A stretch of 64,000 nt of DNA, taken from the NCBI RefSeq assembly GCF_018991925.1, contig NW_024724368.1, positions 6,846,303 to 6,910,302 on the forward strand, written 5' to 3'. Both the position numbers and the translations under genes were made by a program. The notes beneath the pieces were generated by a model, which saw only the letters and a program-made list of their open reading frames with translations, ran no database searches and was not told where the DNA came from. Source of the stretch: Homarus americanus (Eukaryota > Arthropoda > Malacostraca > Decapoda > Nephropidae). Shown here piece after piece: positions 1 to 9,144 of the stretch. Each line of letters starts with the position of its first letter. Position 1 is the stretch's first letter.

Positions 1-33
1 TTATACATTATACATTATACATTATACATTCAC
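1..33. repeat. Heptanucleotide microsatellite (TTATACA)n
   Basis: About four and a half perfect copies of the 7-mer TTATACA sit at the window edge. The array may continue upstream of the window. Confidence 0.85.
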
Positions 34-240
34 ATTTAAAAATTATTATGAAAAATTTTGAAGGATATACTTGAAGGTTTCGAAGTATATGAAGAGGCGT
101 CCCATGGTGACCTCACTACTCACGGGAGAAAGTGGCTGTTGGCTCAAGGATGCTCTGACCAGCACAACATGAAGCACCAAAAGGAGAGTCTCTGGGACCT
201 TCACTAATATCTTGAAAGCAAACAATGAGTCGGGGTTGAA

Positions 241-245
<5 letters not shown>

Positions 246-323
<78 letters not shown>
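246..323. repeat. (GA)n microsatellite
   Basis: Uninterrupted GA dinucleotide run of about 78 bp, purine on the + strand. It creates a spurious serine/leucine-rich open frame on the minus strand. Confidence 0.97.
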
Positions 324-324
<1 letters not shown>

Positions 325-440
325 GTTTTCTCAGCCAAGTGTAAAAAAAAATTATTAAAATTGATTCGTTACGTTGAAAGGTTTCGAGGAGGGTCATGGT
401 GGCGAGTTTTATTTTGATTTATTTTACCTCTGTACTAAAA

Positions 441-467
441 TAGTAGTAGTAGTAGTAGTACGTAGTA
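441..467. repeat. (TAG)n tract at the 5' edge of the retrotransposon
   Basis: About seven TAG units with one interruption, followed directly by the GC-richer 5' leader of the retrotransposon. The same trinucleotide, in the same orientation, flanks the 3' end of the element at 4412. This tract is therefore read as the left half of the target site. Confidence 0.85.
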
Positions 468-3400
468 CGGCCAGCGCGGCGTGGGTGTCGTGGACCATCC
501 CCCCTGATCTAAAGTGTTATTGGTGGGGACATACTCGCTGTGTGGGAGCGGGAATTTGACAATGTGTCCGTGAATATCGGATGTCACCCTAAGCATTGCC
601 ACCCAAGATTTCTTCTCATCCCTTACGGCATAAATTGTAAATATTCCGTGTGTTCACCGGCGTTCTCCAAGTGAGTGGTGACCTGTGCTGGGTCGGTGGT
701 GGGATAATGAGGAGGCTCGGCGCCAAGGTCAGTGTCGTTAGGCCTACTTTGACAGGGGTGGTCCCGAGACTATCGCCCCTATGGGGCCGAGAGTGCTGCC
801 CATGCGGTCGCCCCCACCCCCACCATAGTAACGGACACTTAATGTAGGGTCTCGACGAACCAAGTGAGTATACATAACTGATATTACACCAGTGAGACCA
901 TATAAATAGTGGTTATTTGTGCCAAGGATATATAAACAAGTGCCTGGTGTGACAAACTCTTGTCCATAGTGTATCATTCTGATGTATGATGGTCGCTATA
1001 AGGGAGGGGGGGGTAGCCTACACACCCACGAGCGAACGTATGCCCCTACTACCTGGACACAGCAGTCCAGCCTGTCATCTCTCCGCCCTTCCCTCATAAG
1101 AACCAGTATAATCTTGTGCCTGGGACTAAATCAGATGTTCGGAGGCGGACGTTACCGTCGCCCAAGGTGCTGTTCACTATGCCTGGTAACATTCTTTGCT
1201 GCGTCTGTGCTAGCCCGAACCAAAACTGCACAAATTGTGTTTGTGCGAGAAACAACCGACCTTGTGTGGATTGCAGGAAGCTAGACCAGTGTCGGAACCA
1301 AGGTCGCAGGGAGCCGACACAGGTGGCCACAGTGGATATCGCCGGGACCCAACTACCCGATGATATCCGAAATGATAGCAGTGAGTCTACTCAACCCGAA
1401 AATGTAGTACTAATAAATGCTGTTCCCTTAGTAGCAGGTGTCCACGAGGAGAATGAGAGACAGCCGCCTCAGTGGAATGGCATGTCGATGGAAAATGCAG
1501 ACGTATGGGTCAAAGAAACCTACTCAGAAATTGTCAAGTGGTCGCCCGCTAACTTATTTGAACCACCCAAGTGTGCGGCCACCAAAGAAATGATTCGGGA
1601 GATGACTCGCTTCATGACTGATTACACTCAGGACCGCTTCCTCGCCCCCCTAGCTCTTCAAATACTGGCAATAATACCACATCTATTTTGTCAGAGGACA
1701 CACACAAAGGCTAAGCACAAAGAAAATGTGGCAGCAATGAAGAGAAGATTGACAATGTGGCAGATTGGGGCCCTAGATGATCTCCTATGTGAAGCAAGAA
1801 CACTGCAGGAGATACTAAAATTTACGGGTGACGGAAAGCAAAACACCGATGACGTGGCAAGAAAATTTGGAAACAAAATGCGTGTGGGAAAAGTGTCTCT
1901 CGCGGTAAGATCTCTCACACAGGAATCCTCCGGTGGGGTGATGCTAATAAACAGAGAGACATTAAAACTATTGAAAGAGAAACATCCCCCTGCAAGCGAA
2001 GATGAAGGCATCAGGTTCCAGGGTGACTATATCCCACCAAATGCTGTCCTGTTCGAGAAAATAACAGGAGAAATGGTGTGGAAAAAGGCACTGAAGACTC
2101 GAGGAGGAGCCGGCCCTTCAGATCTGGATGCAAACGGTTGGAGAGTCATCCTCAGCACAAACAAGTTCGGCCCTGTAGCAAGCGATCTCTGCACTGCCAT
2201 TGCCGCCCTTGCAAGAAAGCCTGCATCCTCTTACTGCCATCACCTCCAGGCCCTGACGGCCTGCCGACTTATTCCTCTGGAAAAGAAACCAGGATGTAGA
2301 CCGATAGGGGTGGGGGAAGTGCTGAGGCGGATCATCGGAAAGTGCATAATAGAGGTGGTAAAGGACAATGTCAGGGCAGCAGCAGGGAACCTACAAGTGT
2401 GTGCTGGCCACCAGGCTGGTGGGGAGGCGGCCATTCACGCCATGAGATTGATATTTGAGCAGCGTGATTGTGAGGCCGTTCTCCTGGTGGATGCTTCAAA
2501 CGCATTCAACATACTTAACCGCAAGGCTGCACTGCACAACATCAAGATCAAGTGTCCAAGCTTTGCGATGTATGTTGAAAATTCGTATAAGAATCCTTCA
2601 GACCTCTACATAGTAAACAACAAGGCTCTACGAGGTGATACCATCCTACAGTCGACCGAGGGAACAACACAGGGGGATCCCGTTGCAATGGCAATGTATG
2701 CAATTGGCCTATCAGTGCTCCAACAAGAAATAAAATTTGAAACAACTAGGGTCAAACAAGTGGCATATGCTGATGACCTTACAGGAGCAGGAAAAGTGGA
2801 GGGCATCAAAAAGTGGTGGGACTTGGTAACATCGCGAGGTCCACAAATAGGGTACCACCCAAACGCCAGCAAGTCCTTCCTCATCGTGAAGCCAGAACAT
2901 TATGAACGGGCATTGGAGGTTTTTGGCGGAAGTGAGGTCAAAATAACTAAGGACGGCCAAAGACATCTAGGCGCAGTAATTGGCACTACGGACTTCAAGA
3001 CCGAGTACGTAGCGGGAAAGGTGAATGAGTGGGTTAGCGAAATCCAAGCTCTGTCTGAGATTGCTAACACAGAGCCACATGCGGCCTTTGCAGCATTCAC
3101 CCATGGAGTCAAGCATCGCTGGAACTACCTGATGCGTACCATCCCTGAGATCGGACCCCTCCTCCACCCTCTGGAAGAAGCTATCAGTGTCAAGTTCATT
3201 CCCAAACTAGTGAAACACCCTGACTTAACCCCAGCAGAAAGAACACTTCTTGCACTTCCACCAAGACTGGGAGGGATGGGACTAACTAATCTAGAGGAGA
3301 TTGCTGACACTGAACATCAAAATTCACTTAAGCTCACAGCAGCCCTCACTGACCACATAATAGCCCAGAATGCAACAGGGGAAGTGGACACCAGCGAAGT

Positions 3401-4411
3401 AAATAAGATCCGTAGGTCCATTACAACAGATCGGCAGCACTGCCAAAATGACATGTTGCAGCAACTATTGCTGCAGGTTCCAGAAAATTTGACAAAAAAA
3501 GTAGCTATAGCGCAGGAGGTGGGCGCCTCGAACTGGTTAACTACGTTACCGATAAGGGCAAATGGTTTCAGCCTTAACAAACAAGAATTTACAGATGCCA
3601 TTGCTCTAAGGTACGGTTGGCCAGTAGATGGTTTGCCCTCCCAATGCGTGTGTGGCTCTTCCTATGATGGCGATCACGCCATGGTCTGCAAGAAGGGGGG
3701 CTTCATATGCATGAGGCATGACGAGGTAAGGGATCTCACAGCAAATATGTTGAAGGAAATCTGCCGGGACGTCATGGTAGAACCGACCCTCCTTCCATTG
3801 GATGGCGAGATCTTCCAACACAGGACTTCAAACACATCTAACGAAGCCCGTGTGGACGTCAGTGCTCGAGGATTCTGGACGCGGGGACAGCGAGCTTTCT
3901 TCGACATCAGGATTTTTGATCCCATGGCCGCTTGTCACCGTAACCTAGCTCTCGATGCTGCACATAGGAGGAATGAGAACGACAAGAGAAGGGCATATGG
4001 GGAGAGAATTCAAAACGTTGATCAAGGCAGCTTCACTCCTCTAGTGTTCACAACCTCTGGTGGGATGGGCCCAAGTGCAAGATGTTTCTACGCCAGACTC
4101 GCGGAGTTGATCTCCGAACAGAAGCAGCAGCCCAGAAGTTATGTTACAGCCTGGATGAGATGTCGACTGTCCTTCTCTCTCCTTCGGTCGGCTTTGCTCT
4201 GCCTCAGGGGAACGAGAGCTTCTGCCCCTACTCCGACAACTGCTGCAGATATTGACTATGAGGCTACAGTCACTGAATGCCGCATAGATCTGCGGCTCAA
4301 CTAATTTAACACAGATAGGATAGCTTCTTATGTATTAGGATATTTAATATTAAGGTAAATAAATGGTGGCGAAGGTGTGGCTATTGGGGGAGGCTGGAGG
4401 CCACTATTTAA
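461..4411 (+). mobile_element. Full-length RLE-type non-LTR retrotransposon, copy 1
   Basis: The element has a 5' leader of about 0.7 kb (461-1178), one long ORF (1179-4304) and a 3' UTR of about 107 bp that ends near 4411. It is bounded on both sides by (TAG)n. The 3' UTR is shared almost base for base with copies at 6573-6675 and 19791-19893, which fixes the 3' end. No LTRs are visible, and the encoded reverse transcriptase with a C-terminal restriction-like endonuclease places it in the R2/R4/CRE/NeSL-type group of site-specific elements. I do not assign a clade. The 5' end is inferred only from where the TAG tract stops, because no second 5' end is available for comparison. Insertion inside a microsatellite hides any target-site duplication. 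Confidence 0.85.
1179..4304 (+). CDS. Retrotransposon polyprotein: reverse transcriptase plus restriction-like endonuclease
   Basis: The single ORF of the element runs 1041 codons from the first in-frame ATG at 1179. The frame is already open from 1017 but has no ATG there. Residues 7-38 form a cysteine cluster (nine Cys, including CVCA and CVCAR) resembling a CXC-type zinc-binding motif. The reverse transcriptase shows LLVDASNAFN (catalytic Asp at 438), GTTQGDP (495-501) and YADD (530-533), so all three catalytic aspartates are present. A CCHC knuckle follows (CVCG, then HAMVC, 823-837). A restriction-like endonuclease core has RVDVSA (Asp 893) and FFDIRI (Asp 909). In this family the protein nicks target DNA and primes cDNA synthesis from the nick. 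No stop or frameshift interrupts the ORF, so the copy looks coding-competent. It should be translated from its own RNA, not a host gene. Very similar ORFs are widespread in invertebrate genomes, from general knowledge. Confidence 0.92.
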   Translation: MPGNILCCVCASPNQNCTNCVCARNNRPCVDCRKLDQCRNQGRREPTQVATVDIAGTQLPDDIRNDSSESTQPENVVLINAVPLVAGVHEENERQPPQWNGMSMENADVWVKETYSEIVKWSPANLFEPPKCAATKEMIREMTRFMTDYTQDRFLAPLALQILAIIPHLFCQRTHTKAKHKENVAAMKRRLTMWQIGALDDLLCEARTLQEILKFTGDGKQNTDDVARKFGNKMRVGKVSLAVRSLTQESSGGVMLINRETLKLLKEKHPPASEDEGIRFQGDYIPPNAVLFEKITGEMVWKKALKTRGGAGPSDLDANGWRVILSTNKFGPVASDLCTAIAALARKPASSYCHHLQALTACRLIPLEKKPGCRPIGVGEVLRRIIGKCIIEVVKDNVRAAAGNLQVCAGHQAGGEAAIHAMRLIFEQRDCEAVLLVDASNAFNILNRKAALHNIKIKCPSFAMYVENSYKNPSDLYIVNNKALRGDTILQSTEGTTQGDPVAMAMYAIGLSVLQQEIKFETTRVKQVAYADDLTGAGKVEGIKKWWDLVTSRGPQIGYHPNASKSFLIVKPEHYERALEVFGGSEVKITKDGQRHLGAVIGTTDFKTEYVAGKVNEWVSEIQALSEIANTEPHAAFAAFTHGVKHRWNYLMRTIPEIGPLLHPLEEAISVKFIPKLVKHPDLTPAERTLLALPPRLGGMGLTNLEEIADTEHQNSLKLTAALTDHIIAQNATGEVDTSEVNKIRRSITTDRQHCQNDMLQQLLLQVPENLTKKVAIAQEVGASNWLTTLPIRANGFSLNKQEFTDAIALRYGWPVDGLPSQCVCGSSYDGDHAMVCKKGGFICMRHDEVRDLTANMLKEICRDVMVEPTLLPLDGEIFQHRTSNTSNEARVDVSARGFWTRGQRAFFDIRIFDPMAACHRNLALDAAHRRNENDKRRAYGERIQNVDQGSFTPLVFTTSGGMGPSARCFYARLAELISEQKQQPRSYVTAWMRCRLSFSLLRSALLCLRGTRASAPTPTTAADIDYEATVTECRIDLRLN

Positions 4412-4447
4412 AGTAGTAGTAGTAGTAGTAGTAGTAGCAGTAGTATT
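4412..4447. repeat. (TAG)n tract between retrotransposon copies 1 and 2
   Basis: About eleven AGT/TAG units with one CAG variant. It is followed by about 30 bp of degenerate TAG-like sequence, and then by the truncated start of copy 2. Confidence 0.9.
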
Positions 4448-4475
4448 AAGGTCGAAGTGTGGTATTAGTGGAGTA

Positions 4476-6572
4476 GCAAGAAAGCTTGCATCCTCTTGCT
4501 GCCAACACCTCCAGGCCCTGACGGCCTGCCGCCTTATTCCTCTGGAAAAGAAACCAGGATGTAGACCTATAGGGGTGGGGGAAGTGCTGAGGCGGATCAT
4601 CGGAAAATGCATAATGGAGGTGGTAAAGGATGATGTCAGGGCAGCAGCAGGGAACCTACAAGTGTGTGCTGGCCACCAGGCTGGTGGGGAGGCTGCCATT
4701 CACGCCATGAGATTGATATTTGAGCAGCGTGATTGTGAGGCCGTTCTCCTGGTGGATGCTTCAAACGCATTCAACATACTTAACCGCAAGGCTGCACTGC
4801 ACAACATCAAGATCAAGTGTCCAAGCTTTGCGATGTATGTTGAAAATTCGTATAGGAATCCATCAGACCTCTACATAGTAAACAACAAGGCTCTAAGAGG
4901 TGATACCATCTTACAGTCAACCGAGGGAACAACACAGGGGGACCCTGTTGCAATGGCAATGTATGCAATTGGCCTATCAGTGCTCCAACAAGAAATAAAA
5001 TTTGAAACAACTGGGGTCAAACAAGTGGCATATGCTGATGACCTTACAGGAGCAGGAAAAGTGGAGGGCATCAAAAAGTGGTGGGACTTGGTAACATCGC
5101 GAGGTCCACAAATAGGGTACCACCCAAACGCCAGCAAGTCCTTCCTCATCGTGAAGCCAGAACATTATGAACGGGCATTGGAGGTTTTTGGCGGAAGTGA
5201 GGTCAAAATAACTAAGGACGGCCAAAGACATCTAGGCGCAGTAATTGGCACTACGGACTTCAAGACCGAGTACGTAGCGGGAAAGGTGAATGAGTGGGTT
5301 AGTGAAATCCAAGCTCTGTCTGAGATTGCTAACACAGAGCCACATGCGGCCTTTGCTGCATTCACCCATGGAGTCAAGCATCGCTGGAACTACCTGATGC
5401 GTACTATCCCTGATATCGGACCCCTCCTCCACCCTCTGGAAGAAGCTATCAGTGTCAAGTTCATTCCCAAATTAGTGAAACACCCTGACTTAACCCCAGC
5501 AGAAAGAGCACTTCTTGTACTTCCACCAAGACTGGGAGGGATGGGACTAACAAATCCAGAGGAGATTGCTGCCACTGAACATCAAAATTCACTTAAGCTC
5601 ACGGCACCCCTCACGGACCACATAATAGCCCAGAATGCAACAGGGGAAGTGGATATCAGTGAAGTAAATAAGATTCGTAGGTCCATTACGACAGATCGAC
5701 AGCACTGCCAAAATGATAAGTTGCAGCAACTATTGCTGCAGGTACCAGAAAATTTGAAAAAAAAAAATAGCTATAGCGCAGGAGGTGGGCGCCTCGAACT
5801 GGTTAACTACGTTACCGATAAGGGCAAATCGTTTCAGTCTTAATAAACAAGAATTTACAGATGCCATTGCTCTAAGGTACGGTCGGCCAGTAGAAGGTTT
5901 GCCCTCCCAATGCGTGTGTGGCTCTTCCTATGATGGCGATCACGCCATGGTGTGCAAGAAGGGGGGCTTCACATGCATGAGGCATGACGAGGTAAGGGAT
6001 CTCACAGCAAATATGTTGAAGGAAATCTGCCGGGATGTCATGGTAGAACCGACCCTCCTTCCATTGGGCGGTGACATCTTCCAACACAGGACTTCAAACA
6101 CATCTAACGAAGCCCGTGTGGACGTCAGTGCTCGAGGATTCTGGACGCGGGGACAGCGAGCTTTATTTCGACCATCAGGATTTTTTATCCCATGGCCGCA
6201 TGTCACCGTAACCTAGCTCTCGATGCTGCAAAAAGGAGGAACAAGAACGGCAAGAGAAGGGCATATGGGGAGAGAATTCAAAACGTTGATCAAGGCAGCT
6301 TCACTCCTCTAGTGTTCACAACCTCTGGTGGGATGGGACCAAGTGCAAGATGTTTCTACGCCAGACTAGCGGAGTTGATCTCCGAACAGAAGCAGCAGCC
6401 CAGAAGTTATGTTACAGCCTGGGTGAGATGTCGACTGTCTTTCTCTCTCCTTCGGTCGGCTTTGCTCTGCCTCAGGGGAACGAGAGCTTCTGCCCCAACT
6501 CCGACAACTGCTGCAGATATTGACTATGAGGCTACTGTCACTGAATGCCGCATAGATCTGCGGCTCAACTAA
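4476..6572 (+). pseudogene. Broken reverse transcriptase/endonuclease ORF of copy 2
   Basis: Reading is open through the reverse transcriptase, including the YADD box, up to the A-run at about 5757-5767. There, one extra base compared with copy 1 shifts the frame. A second open stretch covers the CCHC knuckle and the start of the endonuclease (about 5785-6165). Two further net inserted bases near 6165-6176 then push the rest into a third frame that reaches the normal stop at 6570-6572. The N-terminal cysteine cluster and everything before the reverse transcriptase core are absent. The copy cannot make an active protein. The first break is in a homopolymer, so a sequencing error there cannot be excluded. 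Confidence 0.9.
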
Positions 6573-6697
6573 TTTAACACAGATAGGATGGCTACTTATG
6601 TATTAGGATATTTAATATTAAGGTAATTAAATGGTGGCGAAGGTGTGGCTATTGGGGGAGGCTGGATGCCATTGTTAAAAAAAAAAAAAAAATAAAA
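4476..6697 (+). mobile_element. 5'-truncated RLE non-LTR retrotransposon, copy 2
   Basis: Homology to copy 1 begins abruptly at GCAAGAAAGC (copy 1 position 2211) and runs through the ORF and the 3' UTR. The copy ends in an A-rich tail (about 6676-6697) and then (TAG)n. Truncation at the 5' end with an intact 3' end is the usual result of incomplete target-primed reverse transcription. By eye the two copies differ at only a few percent of positions, so the insertion is young. It lies head-to-tail behind copy 1, separated only by the microsatellite. Confidence 0.92.
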
Positions 6698-6741
6698 GTA
6701 GTAGTAGTAGTCGTAGTAGTAGTAGCAGTAGTAGTAGTAGT
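6698..6741. repeat. (TAG)n tract at the 3' edge of copy 2
   Basis: TAG units with TCG and CAG variants directly follow the A-rich tail of copy 2, in the same orientation as the tracts around copy 1. Confidence 0.9.
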
Positions 6742-6916
6742 TTTATCGTCACAGTCAGTATTATTACTAGTCACCCTTTTTTTATCCTATTCAAAATTCT
6801 TATTATAGTTACTGGTATTGTTAATACATGAAGCAATTATAATAAGTTTTAGTATTAATCAATCTTACTATAATTTTGATCTCCTTTCTTGTTTAGGTGT
6901 CCGGGCGGTAGGAGAG

Positions 6917-7000
6917 GATAGAGAAGGAGGGGGAGAAGGACGGGGAGGGGGAGGAGTAAAAGGAGGAGGAGGGGTAAAAGGAGGGGGTGCTGGTGATAAG
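6917..7000. repeat. Purine-rich (GGA) tract
   Basis: Nearly pure G/A on the + strand with GGAGGAGG motifs, a composition able to form triplexes. The 139-codon frame across it is compositional. Confidence 0.7.
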
Positions 7001-7106
7001 AATAAGATAGGGCTATTAAGGTCGTCTGGAGCAATAACTTATCACTTTATATCTCCACCTCACTGCCACTCCAACTATCTTTCCGCCCCTCTGTCCCTCT
7101 CCCTGT

Positions 7107-7108
<2 letters not shown>

Positions 7109-7184
<76 letters not shown>
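7109..7184. repeat. (TAA)n microsatellite
   Basis: About 25 uninterrupted TAA/AAT units. It produces poly-Asn and poly-Ile/Tyr frames that are not genes. Confidence 0.97.
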
Positions 7185-8005
7185 GTATATTTCCGAGTAT
7201 TGGGTACATACAAATAGCTCGAACCAGTTACTCTTAAGGACATTAGGCGAGTGTAGTATCCCACTCAGCCACCACCAGTATGAGAGGTACCAAAGTTCAT
7301 ACTCAACACTAACGTCATCCACAATTAAGATCAGAAGATAACATCAAGCGTCAAGGTGCCGCCGCGGTAGCAGGTTGTGTTCATCAGGTGATCCCGACAA
7401 GTAACAACTCTCCTCCTACAGCATGAAAGAAAGGTTCCATCAGCCAACACATCTCCGACAATGGCCACTATAAACAACGCTTTCACAGTGTCGTTCAGAA
7501 TTAATTGTCAAAGTTACGGCTCCATCGTACAAGCAGTTGGTTTGCCCTATCATCAAGTAAATTTCACCTCATGCATAGAGACAGTGTTGTGGTGTTCTTG
7601 AAGGCAGTGCAGCGGTTTCCTTCTGTTTTTACGGCGTTTCTGTTGTGATAGTGAAGAATCTGCCGACGTCATACTGCACGATGGTGAAAATACTTAAGCT
7701 TTTATGCTCGAGGACAATGAAGATGGATTAACTAGCAAGAGAGAACTTTGATAGTGATTTTCTAAAGAATCTTTTGTTAGAATTCCACGGCCATCTTCCT
7801 CATGTCCCTAGCTAATGATAATCCCCGGCAGCTGTGTGAGATAAAGAACAGGGAGAAGCAGATGACAGCAATCATAAACACGATGTAGAAGAAATTTAAG
7901 CAATGGCAAGTAGAGGAAATAAATGCAATATCAGTAATCGTAGAAAGGGGCGAAAAATCACTAAGAATTATATCTTTTCGACAAATTATTCCCGTGTCAC
8001 CTGCT

Positions 8006-8008
<3 letters not shown>
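7185..8008. other. Unassigned intergenic or intronic sequence
   Basis: No exon, RNA gene or transposon recognised. Codons are interrupted frequently in all frames. Confidence 0.5.

Positions 8009-8047
<39 letters not shown>
8009..8047. repeat. (TG)n microsatellite
   Basis: Uninterrupted TG dinucleotide run of about 39 bp. Confidence 0.95.
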
Positions 8048-8050
<3 letters not shown>

Positions 8051-8214
8051 GAAGCTTCATGAACGACAAACAAGACTTCAGGAGTTAGGTGTGGCGAGTG
8101 TAAATTGCATATTCATAAACTGTGTCCTCCAGAATATCTCGACCCCATGTTTACTACTAAATAAACTGGCATATAAAGACGATGGAAACAAGAACTTCAG
8201 GACTGGGACTAACA

Positions 8215-8412
8215 TGTTAAGCTCTCTTGTTTCCTTGTTTCCTTGTTAAGCTCTCATGTTTCCTCGTTAAGCTCTCTTGTTTCCTTGTTAAGCTCTCTTG
8301 TTTCCTTGTTAAGCTCTCTTGTTCCCTTGTTAAGCTCTCTTGTTTCTCTTGTTAAACTCTCTTGTCTTCTTGTTTTTCTTGTTAAGCTCTCTTGTTTCCT
8401 CGTTTCCCTTGT
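8215..8412. repeat. Minisatellite, 21-bp unit
   Basis: About eight to nine copies of a unit built on GTTAAGCTCTCTTGTTTCC, with shortened and substituted versions at both ends. The leucine/serine frame across it is a by-product. Confidence 0.9.
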
Positions 8413-8724
8413 ATATTGTAAGATTCTATTAGAGTTACACTAAAAAGTAAACCCCTCGAGTTGGGGACCTCAAGCGTGAAGAGTAAACAGTTTGTGTAGA
8501 GCTCAGATAGCATACATAACTTCCGCTTCGTGATAAATGTCCCTTATATTTGTTATTCAGAAGAGAAGTAATTTTTTTTTCTTCCATTTTGTACTTCCAG
8601 GGTCAAGTATTTCCTTTAACGTATTTGTGTATCCATACATAGTTCCTGTATACTAAATCATAATATACACCCTTTATTCATACACCAATTTACAATATCT
8701 GTAAATTAAGTCATATATGCAGAC

Positions 8725-8870
8725 ACCACAACCATACACCGCATACATAAAACCTTTCATTCATACACCCACACAACGCAACCATACACCGCATACATAA
8801 AACCTTTCATTCATACACCCACACAACGCAACCATACACCGCATACACTGCAACTATACATCTATACACC
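8725..8870. repeat. Tandem repeat, 50-bp unit
   Basis: The string ACCATACACCGCATACA recurs at 8731, 8781 and 8831, so the spacing is exactly 50 bp. The first two units are nearly identical and the third is partial. Confidence 0.9.
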
Positions 8871-8936
8871 CATACATAATACACCCTAGTTGCTAGTGTG
8901 TGTGTGTCGTAACCCTATACATTTTCTCGTGGACAG

Positions 8937-9094
8937 AATGAGGCCAGCCTACGTAAGGAGTATCAACAGCGGGCGATAGAGGCTCATGAGGTGTGTAAAA
9001 CCTACGACATCTACATGAGCCAGGACGAGTACATCAGACGCTCAGACCATCAACAAGAGAAACTACAGTATTCTGATTGGTTCACACTCAAGAG
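8937..9094 (+). CDS. Sulfotransferase exon A (stem/N-terminal lumenal part)
   Basis: Acceptor ...GTGGACAG is followed by AAT GAG GCC in phase 0. The donor is AG/GTAAAG, leaving two bases of a split Arg codon. It encodes a charged helical stretch (LRKEYQQRAIEAHEVCKTY) typical of the region before the PAPS loop. It is supported mainly by its exact phase match to exon B and by family resemblance. Confidence 0.8.
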
Positions 9095-9100
9095 GTAAAG

Positions 9101-9144
<44 letters not shown>

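Noticed and set aside
116..397. Serine/leucine-repeat frame on the minus strand
   Set aside because: It is the translation of a (GA)n microsatellite.
461..700. HDV-like self-cleaving ribozyme at the 5' end of the retrotransposon, as in R2
   Set aside because: I tried to pair the first bases (GGCCAGC) with downstream sequence. The only near match (GCTGGGTC near 684) has a mismatch and is over 200 bases away, so no double-pseudoknot fold could be supported by eye. A covariance-model search would decide.
1116..1178. Upstream extension of the retrotransposon ORF to 1116
   Set aside because: The codon at 1116 is GTG. The first ATG in the open frame is at 1179, in a reasonable context just before the cysteine cluster. 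Non-ATG initiation cannot be ruled out for such elements.
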